Assembly: GCA_902729315.2 (NCBI GenBank)
Contig: LR746264.1
Coordinates: 7,347,878 to 7,411,877, forward strand
Source: Spirodela intermedia
Taxonomy: Eukaryota > Streptophyta > Magnoliopsida > Alismatales > Araceae
DNA length: 64,000 bases
Reading direction: 5' to 3'
Below, one piece after another: positions 32,901-42,929 of this stretch (position 1 is the first letter of the stretch; every line of letters starts with the position of its first letter). Under the pieces are notes generated by a model, which worked only from the letters and a program-made list of their open reading frames with translations, was not told where the DNA came from and searched no databases. The translations under genes and the position numbers were made by a program.

Positions 32901-33568
32901 ATACTCCCTCTTTTAATTATAAGTCCATGTCTCCACGTAATATATCGAAATTTATTGTCCCGGGGCAAAAGCATGGAAGCTTTTTTGACAAAATTTGGAG
33001 AAAACAGATCGGAGGGAAGAGATAAAAAATCGTTGTATGTTTTCACAAAGTGATTGTGGGAACAAGCTTTAGCATGTTGATCATCATCTGTCTATTCATT
33101 TTAACTAATTTCCTGTTGTTTTTTTGTTAGATAAACATGCTGTATAATATTTGCAGGGTTCAAGTTGGTTCACAAGAGATATCCAAAGCCTCTTCAATTG
33201 GACGATTGAGAGGAAGCGATAATGTGGTAACCTAATCTCCTGACGACCTCTTCTCATTCCTTGACTTTTTTTGCAAAATCTACATAGATAATGAAATCGT
33301 TTGCATGCGTTGCAATGAATCGAGCTATCTCGTTAAATTCATTCCAACATAGTCGTTGGTATGCCAACGCTTTTTAATCTAGACGCGTTAGTTTGTGTGA
33401 TCCACAGCCATGGTGGCGCTTAGACGTTCATTTAATGTGCAGGTGGAAATATACAGCAGGTGCTATAAGGAATATCCTTTGGTGATTCAGGGAGCTGGCG
33501 CAGGAAACGACACTACAGCCGCTGGAGTTCTGGCTGATCTCATAGATCTCCAAGATCTCTTCAAGTAA
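28353..33568 (+). CDS. Homoserine dehydrogenase-family protein (monofunctional)
   Basis: Homoserine dehydrogenase reduces aspartate semialdehyde to homoserine with NAD(P)H, on the path to Thr, Met and Ile. Exons: 28353-28448, 28673-28823, 30127-30204, 30488-30603, 30733-30786, 31229-31316, 31418-31510, 31675-31715, 31856-31909, 32011-32174, 33157-33226, 33443-33568; all in phase, 376 aa. The N-terminus carries a Rossmann motif ([13 protein letters not shown]), followed by '[13 protein letters not shown]' and '[11 protein letters not shown]'. The catalytic part shows '[18 protein letters not shown]', '[12 protein letters not shown]', '[20 protein letters not shown]' and '[18 protein letters not shown]'. 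No aspartokinase or ACT domain and no transit peptide precede it, unlike the classical plastid bifunctional AK-HSDH. Intron 1 appears to use a GC donor (28449). The frame stops at 33566, but a good donor at 33565 could splice to a short extra exon (33852-33909). The in vivo role of this monofunctional plant form is less certain than its family. Confidence 0.93.
29921..30034. repeat. Compound (TC)n-(AC)n microsatellite in an intron
   Basis: A pure (TC)12 run at 29921-29944 passes into CA-rich sequence with interspersed CCC and GC units up to 30034. It lies in the large second intron of the homoserine dehydrogenase gene, about 90 bases upstream of exon 3. Confidence 0.95.
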
Positions 33569-33851
33569 GCCGCCCTCTTCCTCTCTCATACTTGGAAGCG
33601 CCCCGCATTTGGGCAAAAGATGGATTGCCGTAGGGATGTACCTATTCACCCGCTTCATTTTTCATATGATCTGAACATTGGAATGTGATGCTGTCTTCGA
33701 AACAGTCCATCGGGGTCGCTCTTCTGTTTTTTTTAATCAGAAGTACCCAGTGAATCCGAGAATTGCTTGTTGGGATTTCCTGATAGTAAATATTAAATTT
33801 GTTTTTATTGTATCATTTGGACATCAAAATTCTCTCAACCTGTAAAACCAG

Positions 33852-33909
33852 TCGAGCAGAGGGGGACTTCATGCAGGCCATGCCCAGCATCATCCCCGTG
33901 ATCTTCTGA
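33852..33909 (+). other. Possible alternative last exon of the homoserine dehydrogenase gene
   Basis: If the donor AA|GTAAGC at 33565 joins the acceptor 'aaccag' ending at 33851, the frame continues with 'NRAEGDFMQAMPSIIPVIF' and stops at 33907-33909, giving a protein of about 394 aa. The join is in phase and the peptide looks coding. However, the polypyrimidine tract is weak and I do not know a family precedent for this tail. The alternative is that 33566-33568 is the true stop. Confidence 0.35.
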
Positions 33910-33989
33910 CATTCGCCCCCCTTCTTGGGTCCTTCACTGGCTGAGCTGTGACGATTTAGTTATCTGTCGCCGGGAACTCGCCTATCGAG

Positions 33990-34771
33990 ATGGCCCATAT
34001 CCTGTTGCTCGCCTCCGTCGTCGCGCTCGCTGCGGCGTGTGGTGACGTCGCCTCGGCACAGGGTCCCTCGCCGGCGACGGCAACCGACTGCGTCGCAGTG
34101 GTTCATGCCCGCCTGCTCCCGTGCCTGACGTACGTGCAGGCCGGGAGCAACCTGACAAGGCCCGAAAAAGGGTGCTGCCGGGGGCTTTCCTCAGCCGCGA
34201 AAGACGACCTTGATGAGCCGGCGAACTTCATTTGTGACCGGGAGCAATGTCCGGAAAGCTCCTATGATTCTCCGTCGCGGTGTCTCTGCATGTTCCTGTC
34301 CGCGAGGTCGACGCTGACATCTCCGTCGACCGAAACAAGGCCCTGTTGCTGCCTACCGTCTGCAACACGATGGCGCCTCCGCCAAGCCTGTGCCCGTGTA
34401 AGTTTTTATTCTCCGCCTCCCACATCTACTCAGAGCTTCTCCTACCGGCGATTAGATTGTTCCTCCCCCTCCCGGATCTTTGATATTTGTAGCGTTGTTC
34501 TACCACGCAAAGGCGTTGCCATTGATTTCAACCACGGTGCCTAGTATTCTTCTTTCCAGTTCTCGGGACCCCCCACAGGAGTCCGGTGGGCTCGCCCGCC
34601 GCCGCTGCGCCGGCGGGGTCTGCCACCACGCCCGACGTCGCCAACCCTCCGGGCGACGAGCCCGCTGCTGCCGGCCCCCGGACCGGGAACGACGCATATC
34701 CGAGCTCCAGACGCTCCTCCACCCTGGCGCTCCTCGCGGCCACCTGCTTCGCCATCGCTCCCGCTCTCTAG
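33990..34771 (+). pseudogene. LTPG-like lipid-transfer gene, copy 1, frameshifted
   Basis: A signal peptide (MAHILLLASVVALAAACGD) leads into an eight-cysteine lipid-transfer domain: DCV, LPCLTYV, KGCCRGL, RCLCMFL. Two irregularities are present. About 20 extra residues, with two extra cysteines, lie between CC and CLC (about 34210-34275). The frame must also shift near 34305-34315 to continue with 'DISVDRNKALLLPTVC'. Exon 1 ends at 34397 (donor GTAAGT). Exon 2 (34560-34771) encodes a Pro/Ala-rich linker and a hydrophobic C-terminus (LALLAATCFAIAPAL) typical of a GPI-anchor signal. Intact members are cell-surface lipid carriers linked to cuticle and wall lipid export. It begins only 80 bases after the candidate last exon of the preceding gene. 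It is probably a pseudogene unless the shift is a sequence error. Confidence 0.75.
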
Positions 34772-35406
34772 CCTAGATTCCACCGTCCGCCCCTCAGGTG
34801 ATAACGCCATCACACTCGGGGGAAGAACGACCGTCCTTGAAAATTCCAGATCGTGTATGTTCAATTTCGATCAAACTGTCAGTAAAACTTGAAAAAAAAA
34901 ATCTGCTTTTCGAAGTTTGACTTCGGGGTTTGGCGATCGACGACAGTTGTCAGAACCCGCCGCCATCCTATACGTGCATCTGTCCATACGGCCCAGTAAC
35001 GGCCGCGGATGACGCAGACATCGCAGCTGTCAGTCTCCTCCGGTCGGTACCCTCTTCCCTTCTTCGTCCTCGCGGAGGGAGAAGACGATCTCTGGAGCAA
35101 TGACTGCTGACACAGACCACTCATTTTTCCACGCGAGATGGGGATGGCGACTGTGCCGTGCCCTTCGGGAAGGAGGGGCTTCCGACCCCGTGACCAGAGC
35201 AAGCCAGCCTGCCCAGGCTCTTTATTGCCGTCCCGCCCAACAGCGGCCTGCCGGTCTTCCTACGCCGCCTCCCCCCACCAAATTGCTCCTGCCTCCCCGC
35301 TGCCTCAACGTAGTTATAAAATCCCCTGCTCGGAAGCTGTTTGTCCCTGTTTTCTCTCACTTAGGCTTCCCAACGGCGGCGGTGGATGCCTGGAGCAGGT
35401 CTGAAG
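34772..35406. other. Intergenic spacer and promoter of LTPG copy 2
   Basis: GC-rich, with open frames on both strands that look like composition artefacts. A TATA box, 'ttataaaa', is at 35314-35321, about 90 bases upstream of the ATG of the next gene, inside a pyrimidine-rich promoter. No other signal was seen. Confidence 0.6.
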
Positions 35407-36015
35407 ATGGACCGGATGGTGTTGTTTGTGGCGTTCCTGATTCTGATGGCGGCTTTCAGCGGCGGCGCCTGGGCGAAGACGCCCCCAACGGAGGCTCCCA
35501 CGGGAGATGACCCCTGCTTCACGGCTGTCTTGGACAACCTTTTACCCTGCGTGGACTTCGTGGATCCCGGGGGGAACCAGACGAAGCCCTCCAAGGAGTG
35601 CTGCCAAGGCCTCGAGGATTTCTTGGCACGCAACCGCACATGCATCACCTTTCTCATCAACGCCAAACCGGCCGACCTCCCCGTCCCTGTCGACCAGAGG
35701 AAGGCCCTCAATCTCCCCGGTGTCTGCAGTGCGAGTATCCCTCAGCTTGACCATTGTTTCCTTCATTTCATTTTTTCCTTCTACTCTCTTTCCCTGTGTT
35801 CTAGCGCAGTATTATTTGGTTTTCCAGGTTACAATTTTACTGTCAAAAGTCGGAAGGGGCCGTCACCCGCCCACTCGCCGACCAGCGCCCCCGCCACCCC
35901 GCCGACCAATGCCGCCGCCCCTCCACCGACCAATGCTGCCAACCCGAGTTTCATGCCCTCCGCGACGGCTTTTCTCGCGGGCATCTCCCTCGCCATCGTC
36001 GCCGCCCTCCTCTGA
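35407..36015 (+). CDS. LTPG-like GPI-anchored lipid-transfer protein, copy 2 (one cysteine missing)
   Basis: Exons 35407-35755 and 35828-36015. The signal peptide is MDRMVLFVAFLILMAAFSGG. The eight-cysteine motif reads PCF, LPCVDF, KECCQG, then TCITF, GVC, DHC, so the second cysteine of the usual C-x-C is Thr (codon ACC). A Pro/Ala/Thr-rich linker with repeated 'PPTNAA' units and a hydrophobic end (FLAGISLAIVAALL) follow, as in GPI-anchored members. The inferred donor is 'catt|gttt', weaker than in sister copies. The 72-nt intron is open and in phase, so an unspliced message would also be translatable. An ATG at 35386 would add seven residues; 35407 matches the sister gene. The 3' flank (about 36150-36350) is homologous to that of copy 4. 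Confidence 0.85.
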   Translation: MDRMVLFVAFLILMAAFSGGAWAKTPPTEAPTGDDPCFTAVLDNLLPCVDFVDPGGNQTKPSKECCQGLEDFLARNRTCITFLINAKPADLPVPVDQRKALNLPGVCSASIPQLDHCFLHFIFSFYSLSLCSSAVLFGFPGYNFTVKSRKGPSPAHSPTSAPATPPTNAAAPPPTNAANPSFMPSATAFLAGISLAIVAALL

Positions 36016-36589
36016 GCTGGGCTCTCGCACAACAACGCAAGCCAGGAAAGGAAAGAAACGTGTCCCCTTCCTTCCACGGCACGCTGTAATTCTTCCACGG
36101 CGCGCTGCGCACTGGCCTCCTCGTCCCTGACCGTGGAGCGGCTGTTCCTCATTCGTGGACTACCTCCAGTACCAGATTCGTCTGCTACATAAAAACGTGT
36201 GCCTTCTTTGATGATTTTAAACCGGGCATCCCGGCTTTAGCGGCGCCGTAACGAGAATTAAACTGAGATGGATGAACGACCCAGGACGGTACACCTCATT
36301 AATGATCGCCTCTGGTCTCTACCTCCCAGCTGTCCCCGAGAGGGGGATTTAATGGCTGCAACCCGACTCAAAAGCCATTGAACAGCCAGAATCCATTAAC
36401 TCCTCGCGTCTGAAGTCACGAGGAAGTAGCTGAGTACCGAGGGGATCGACGATGCCAGTAATCCATGTGCGACATGTTAAATACTCGATAAATGTATAAA
36501 ATATATTTTACAACATACTGAGGATCTAGCACTGCCAATAAAAGAATGTTACTTTCTAAAATAATTCTAATTTGTATTTGTGTCAAACG
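36016..36589. other. 3' flank of LTPG copy 2
   Basis: It contains the transcribed 3' region shared with copy 4 ('gctacataaaaa', 'cgagaattaaa', 'tctctacctcccagctgt'), then turns AT-rich from about 36430. No coding sequence was seen. Confidence 0.6.
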
Positions 36590-39500
36590 ATTGTAAAGCA
36601 TTTATTTCGCTACCATTTATGTTCTTATAAATACAGAGATGGTGACTGTCTTGACTCCGATAAAATAAGCAAAATTATTAGCTCTAGAAAAAATCAAAAC
36701 ATTAATGGGTGTTTATTCTCAAATCTCTTCGTTGACCTTTTGACGGGAGCAGCTTCAATGCTTGAAGTATACTGCTTGAACAGACTAATATCTGTGATAC
36801 GATTTAAAAATGTGAGAAATTAGTTCACGAAAGCAAAAGAATGTGTATAGAATATATATTTTTTCAAATATCACATTGAGATGGCCTCTTTGATTAACCC
36901 AAGAGATTTTTTTTTAATTATGCAAAGTTTAATGGAATCATTAGACACAAGTATTCTATTTTTAGACAAAAATATGTTACATTAAATTGCTTATACAAAA
37001 GATGCTATTATTCATAATTTGTGAAGTAATGTTTAAATACAACCAATAAATTAGCTATAATTTTGATGTGTTATCACTTTACTATGATAATTTAATTTTT
37101 CAAACTCTTTAGATGTTAGCAGATGGAAAATGTACAATTGCATAGCACTTGTTCACACAAAATTATGAAAATTTAAGCTAACCACTATATAAATTCCAAC
37201 CTAGCTAGAGATGTGTAGAACATATTATTTCCTCTTTTGTAAATTCCAACCTAGCTAGAGATGCGTAGAATAGCTAACATTTTTTTTCCAAGTATTTAGC
37301 TACATTTTAGCTTACAAAAGAGGAAATAATATGTTCTTAGTGCATAAGTTTAAGCTTGACATTTTTGTCAATTTCTATCATGATGTTATGTTGCATTTCT
37401 TTCCATATCTCCCATTAGAGATATGGTGGAACCATCAACTGCCACATTGAGAAATAGAGAAAATTGTGAAATTTAGATTATGTTCATTATGGCTGACTGA
37501 GGTAATGTATGTGATTTTGAGTGTCCCAGGTTCTAGTTATAGTGTTTGATACATCAATTGACACAATGAGGAAGGCCATTACTAAGGTTGCTGGTGTGTT
37601 GATACACTTGACATTATCTATGTAAAGATTTTTCTTGGCTTGGGCTTAGGTCTTTGAATCTAACTCTTAGAATAAAATTTGAGATGGATGGTCTATGATG
37701 TTTTGTCTATCCAGAACTTTGCAGGCATTGTGGGCTCCAACTTAAAGACCAAGGACCAAATCTTCAAAACTTATGACTAACTTTATTCACTTTTTGACTT
37801 ACAAACTCATTTTTTAATGGTTGTTGAAACATCGCACCACCATTAAATTTTGGCAACTACCTTTACTTAACAATATACGACACTTGTCTTGTTGGCCCCT
37901 CATAATTCAAAACACAATTTAGTACAAAATGCATGGTCACGAAAATTTCCACTAAATTCTAAGGAGCTTCAGCGATTGAGAACATCTTCTGGTTGGTTTT
38001 ATTTATGTCTCTGGGCTGGGGAGTGAGGCTTCGCCGATTGAGAACTAAAGCTTTATGAAATGTTATGGGGGTGATCTACCATTAATATGAAGTGTGCATT
38101 CATGGAAGCAACATTTTCTCAAGAATCCATTTAGTTAGGCATTCTTAGAAATTAGTATCTGAGATTTAGTAAAAATGATCATAATAAAAGATTGTGTAAG
38201 AATTTATTAAAATGGAACTAAAATAGATCTAAAAACATTCAAGATGTCCATAAATATTATCACAAAAGCTAAATGATGTTGTAATCAGTTCAATAATTGT
38301 AATTACTTCAAATCTTAAATAATATTTTAGACAATGGTTTAAATTCATCACAAAAAAATTGGTGAAGTATCATATTTTTATGGTAATAATTAATGTTTTT
38401 TTATTATAGCCAATAACTGATTAATATATTAAAAAATACAATACAATAGTTGTAAAATATCATAATGTCCAAGGATAAATAGTAACAAGGAAGGGGTAAA
38501 AAAAAATAAAAATCGTAATATGATAAGAATAGTTTGAAGGTAACTAATAAAGAATGTTAAAAAATAAAAGAATCAACTTAATATGGATTATTTAACCGAT
38601 TTGCATGAGACACATGTTTTATAGTGATGAAAGTTTCTCATATTAAAATGTTCTCTATAGTCTATAGGTATCATTTCACGATTTCATTATTGAGATAAAG
38701 TAGTTGATTACTAGGTGTTAGCTTGCCTCTACTAGACTCATGAGTCCAGCAAAATTCAATGCCAATGATATTTGTTTGTAGATTCATAACTCTAAGGAAC
38801 CAAACACTACTAATTTGGTGTAATATGACCATTCTAGATCTGCAACTCAAGAAATTTTGACATGCATACTTGCACGTCTTAGTAGTAATAGTCTTCTACT
38901 ACAATAATTCAAATATTTCAGAAAAAAATTATATTCATAAACTTCATTATAGTGGTACTTTGACACAAAATTGATTGTTCTTAAAGGATATAGATTCAAC
39001 CTATAATTCATTTCTTGTTATTTCATGCTTTTATACTTTCATGCTCTTCTTTTTCGTCTATTTCTTTATTTTTCTCAAAAATTAGAATGTTTTGGTATAT
39101 CAAAAAATATTACTTAATTTTAATTGTTTGTAAGTTGTGAGGAAGGCCACGTCCTCTGTTCTTCAATGGTAGGTCCCTTTGGTTGTTTTGTCAAAAATAC
39201 TTTAGTGTTGGTCCCAAATTTTTACATGATTCTGCAATATATGCCTATGGATTTTCATGTTGTTTTATATCACTAAAAATGTTCTATGTACTGAGATATT
39301 GAACTTCATATAGTTACTTTTATATGAGTGTAAATGTCATGTACTAGGATACTAACCTTCAAATATCATGTTATATACACAACATATTTTTCATGTACCA
39401 AAAATATAAAGCTGAATATATTTATTTTTTTATGAATTTTCATTAACTTATGAATAAAATTTCTTAAAGTGATTTCACATGATAAATTTTATTTTGATGT

Positions 39501-40020
39501 ACTTAAATATAATAGCATTTCATAATTTTATATAATTTACTATTTGACGATGTGACTCATCATCTTTTAACACAAAGCTTCATTAACCTCAATATTTTGT
39601 AACCTAACTTTTGTATATAAATACAGCAACATTGTGCCCACAATGCATATCCTAAAATACATGCATATAAACATTGATATCTTGTGCTGTTCCACAACAC
39701 AAGACATCATTCATTTATTCAAATATTATCCCTAATATATTAAATTATTTTCATATTTTCTGTATGTTATTTTTTTAATTTTTTCATGAAATATTATGCT
39801 TGATACCCTATTTTGTTCACTATTATAATTCTTCATATATTAGGAAATTGTTGATCACGTTACAATTTCTGTTAAGAATTGAAAAATTACAAAACACAAT
39901 CTTATATAGTAGATATTTTAATGAATCAAATTAATGTGTCAAAGACTAGAACACGTCATTATATCATTTTTTTCATAAATTTAATATTCGAAAAGTGTTA
40001 TATTGAGTCGTTCACAAGAA
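36590..40020. repeat. AT-rich segmental duplication, copy 1
   Basis: A gene-free, very AT-rich stretch is homologous in the same orientation to 45600-49400, and its first part also to 50640-51240. By-eye matches include 36740-36970 with 45610-45800, 37285-37340 with 46070-46110, 39180-39480 with 48450-48680, and 39950-40010 with 49330-49395. No open reading frame of interest was found. It may be duplicated intergenic DNA that travelled with LTPG genes, or the remains of an old AT-rich transposon. Confidence 0.7.
37192..37337. repeat. Nested direct and inverted repeats in AT-rich DNA
   Basis: The 26 bases at 37217-37242 (agaacatattatttcctctt...) are repeated in perfect inverted orientation at 37312-37337, a potential hairpin with a 69-base loop. 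Overlapping this, the unit 'attccaacctagctagagat' occurs twice in direct orientation, about 50 bases apart. Confidence 0.9.
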
Positions 40021-40659
40021 AAATGATACATTGAATATCTATAAATATGATTTACATCATGTTCTTGATACATATGAATCTGTAAACATGCTGAAATATT
40101 TATGTTAATTATGACATTGCTTGACGATTCACTTTTTCATGGTTTATGTGAAAACTATATATACCTAAGTATTTTGAATCGAAATCTTATGCAACAAAAT
40201 GTTAATAGTTTCAAACATAAAATGGAACCCACAAGTCTAACAATGGTAAAAACAAACCATTTACATGCAAACGTGAATTTAAATTATATGAATACAAAAA
40301 TGTCAATTAATATGTAATTTACACAATGTGTATAATTGAAAAAAGTTACAATTAACTTACTGATAGTTATATGATGGATGACCCGTTTTAGGCTGGTCAA
40401 TGGAGATAGAAACTCACAACGTCCCAAGTATAGAGACCCGATGCGATCACACGTTGAACTACGCACCATTACTTTCGTGCTTTGTTCTATCTGGAATTAC
40501 GATGCATGGGCACCAGGACCCTCATGCGGCAAGACTGCGCAAAGAACAACAACGTAGCCCGCAGATGATGCAGCAGTTGATGCAGACGTTATATGCGTAG
40601 AATAAGCTCATGACTACTTACAAATGCTGCGATTCATGGGTCTTAATCGACATTGCGCC
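40021..40659. other. AT-rich spacer before the inverted-duplication arm
   Basis: Homology to the 45.6-49.4 kb segment ends here. The sequence is AT-rich with no recognisable exon. From about 40390 base composition becomes mixed, leading into the GC-rich promoter of LTPG copy 3. Confidence 0.45.
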
Positions 40660-40890
40660 TTTCTCTTGAGTGAGTAGGCTGCGGACAAAGCCCTGCCCTA
40701 CGGAATCGGGCTCCTTTTTTCAGCTTGGGCCATCAGGGACGGCTCTTTACTACCGTTCCAAGTGGCGCATGGCTCCGGACTCGATGTCCCCACCCGGCCC
40801 CCGATCTGGGCCAAGTGCCCATAACCCGGGCTGCTGCCAGAAGCCCGCCTAGGCAGCGGGCTCCATCTTCCTGGGTGAGTCTGGTGAAGC

Positions 40891-40900
40891 TATTAAAAAC
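40891..40900 (+). promoter_or_regulatory. TATA-like box of LTPG copy 3
   Basis: 'tattaaaaac' lies 109 bases upstream of the ATG at 41000. The same 'gaagctattaaaa' context is found in reverse complement upstream of copy 5 near 55885, so the promoter element predates the inverted duplication. Confidence 0.6.
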
Positions 40901-40999
40901 CCTGCTATCGGCTGTCTCCACCGTCCTCATAGACTGGAACGTCCCACCCACAACGGGTTAACAAGAGGGGAGAGGAGCGTCACTGGGGCCGCTCTCAAG

Positions 41000-41543
41000 A
41001 TGGCCCGGATGGAGTTGTCCGTGATTCTCGTGTTTCTCGTGGCGGCTTCCAACGGCCTCACCTGGCCGCCAACGGAGCACCCCCCGACTTCCTGGATCCC
41101 CTTGGAGCCTCCCAGTCGCAGTCCGCCAGATGATACCTGCTTCACGGCTTTCGTCGATAACCTTTTAGACTGCCTGGACTACCTGGATCCTCAGAGCAGC
41201 AAGACGAAGCCCACCAAGGGGTGCTGCAGAGGTGTCAAGAAGTACGTGAAAGACGAACCCACATGCGTCTGCTTTCTCCTCAACACCAGTTCGGAGAACT
41301 TTCCGGTCCCTATCAACCGGAGGAAGGCTCTCAAGCTCCTCCGTGTCTGCAAGGCCAAGATCCCCCGGTCGATCGGTGCAAACGTGAGTTCCTTTTTTTC
41401 CCCTCTGAACTCCGCCTTGCTCTTTTCTTCGTTTTGCAACTTCCACATCATGCTCCGTGAACTAGCTTATCCAAAACTTTTCATCGATGTTTATAATATC
41501 TGTTTTTCCAGAAGGTCCTCCCCCAGCCCCGAGACAGGTCTGA
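41000..41543 (+). pseudogene. LTPG-like lipid-transfer gene, copy 3, one-base deletion
   Basis: A signal peptide (MARMELSVILVFLVAASNG) is followed by the cysteine pattern DTCFTAF, LDCLDYL, KGCCRGV, TCVCFLL, RVC. One base is then missing in the C-run at 41362-41366, so that the expected 'IP(P)VDRC' reads 'IPRSIGAN'. Exon 1 ends at 41383 (donor GTGAGT); exon 2 starts at 41512. With the frame corrected, exon 2 gives only 'GPPPAPRQV' before a stop at 41541, so the GPI-anchor signal is also lost. As written, the frame reads on for about 29 further residues of unrelated peptide. It is the inverted-duplication partner of copy 5 (55200-55780). Probably non-functional as an anchored protein; a secreted lipid-transfer protein is possible if the indel is an error. 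Confidence 0.8.
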
Positions 41544-41754
41544 CCGCCATCCGCCATCTCGCCCCCACGCGGCAAGGAGATCTTCCGATCATCACGTATG
41601 AGTCTTTGTCGAGACAATCGATACGAATAAACATCTGGGTGTTTCGGGCTTGGGCCTTCAAAGCAAAGCTGTGTCAAAAAAATTTCTCATGGCAGTGTCC
41701 AGTCTGCTCCTGATAAACAGTGGTCCAATCTTCAAACCCAATAACGTCACTTAC

Positions 41755-41755
<1 letters not shown>

Positions 41756-41812
<57 letters not shown>
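41756..41812. repeat. (CT)n microsatellite
   Basis: About 28 uninterrupted CT units. The corresponding place in the other arm (about 55015-55060, reverse strand) has only short irregular pyrimidine runs, so the repeat expanded after the inverted duplication. Confidence 0.95.
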
Positions 41813-41821
<9 letters not shown>

Positions 41822-42929
41822 GCTTGCTCCTCTCTCTTTTTAGTTCGTAATATATCCACTTGATGCCGCCGCCACCAAGGCCCGATCCCACACCCCCTGA
41901 TAGTAGTGGCCGGGAGGGGTAGTCAGGATAAACCTCTATGCTCAGTTTCATAGAAGTTTCGCTCGGAGCTCGTTATGTCTGTATAAAGGCTGCCGAAGTC
42001 TCCCTATTTAACGTTTGACTCTAGAACCATCACCATTAAAGACACAATTCTATGCAGATTGACAGTCGACCGAGACGTCTGCTGATCCCTATTAGAGGAG
42101 ATCCTTGACGAAGAGATCGAGGGATCAGCATTAAATCGAGAAGGTGGACATTTTTCAAGGTTAGGATTCACGACACGCTCTAACACTGACTGCCCCTTTA
42201 TCTAGATGCCCGTTAATTTCTCATGAAAATTCCCATCCAGAGATCAGGCCGTGATCTGCCAAATATCCACGCCACAATTTGCTTCACATGGGTTGTCATT
42301 TGACCACAATTGACGTCATTTAGTTTGACTATTCCATGAATGACTATTGCTAATATGTGCGATGTTTCTAGTAACGACGATTAATTAATCAGGGAGAGAA
42401 TGATGGGCTGCCAGGTAGCATTGCCGTCGCCCAAAGGCGTGCCAGATTTGACTGCGTAGATGAGTGCGGTAAGCACAATCGGCCCATAGTGGCGATGATT
42501 ATTGGCCGGACTCTGGTAGTAGGCAAAGCCCTACCAGAACACGCCTGCCTGAAATTGTTTCCCTTCGTTCTGCGTTGCGTCTCGTGATGTTCCGTCAACA
42601 CACGCCCAGAAGGATTCCCCCCAGGCGGTCCTGTGTCTTTCCTCCGGTGCTCCCTCAGTCTCCAACTCCGGATGCCCCTTATAAAACGCCGGTTCTTGCC
42701 GACAGGACGACGGCGGTAGCATTAGCGTGAAGGAGAAAGCTGCCGAAGCACCTACCAAGACTACAACTTTGTTGTTTATAATGATCCTCCACCTCGATGC
42801 GGCGTCTCAAGGGGTCGCTTGGGCCAAAACCTCGTCCCCGCCTCCACTACGAACTCCTGGTGGCGACTGGACTGGGATCTTGAGGGCAAGCTAACTCTGG
42901 CGTAGGCGGAAACCGAGAAGCCAGTTGAC

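Noticed and set aside
33566-33989. A separate small gene between the homoserine dehydrogenase and LTPG copy 1
   Set aside because: The only coding-like stretch (33852-33909) is too short and is better explained as an optional last exon.
34500-35400. Arg-rich open frames on both strands between LTPG copies 1 and 2
   Set aside because: GC-rich frames without motifs. The plus-strand part to 34771 is explained by LTPG exon 2; the rest is promoter.
41674-41951. Arg-Glu repeat proteins on the minus strand
   Set aside because: Pure translation of the (CT)n microsatellite.
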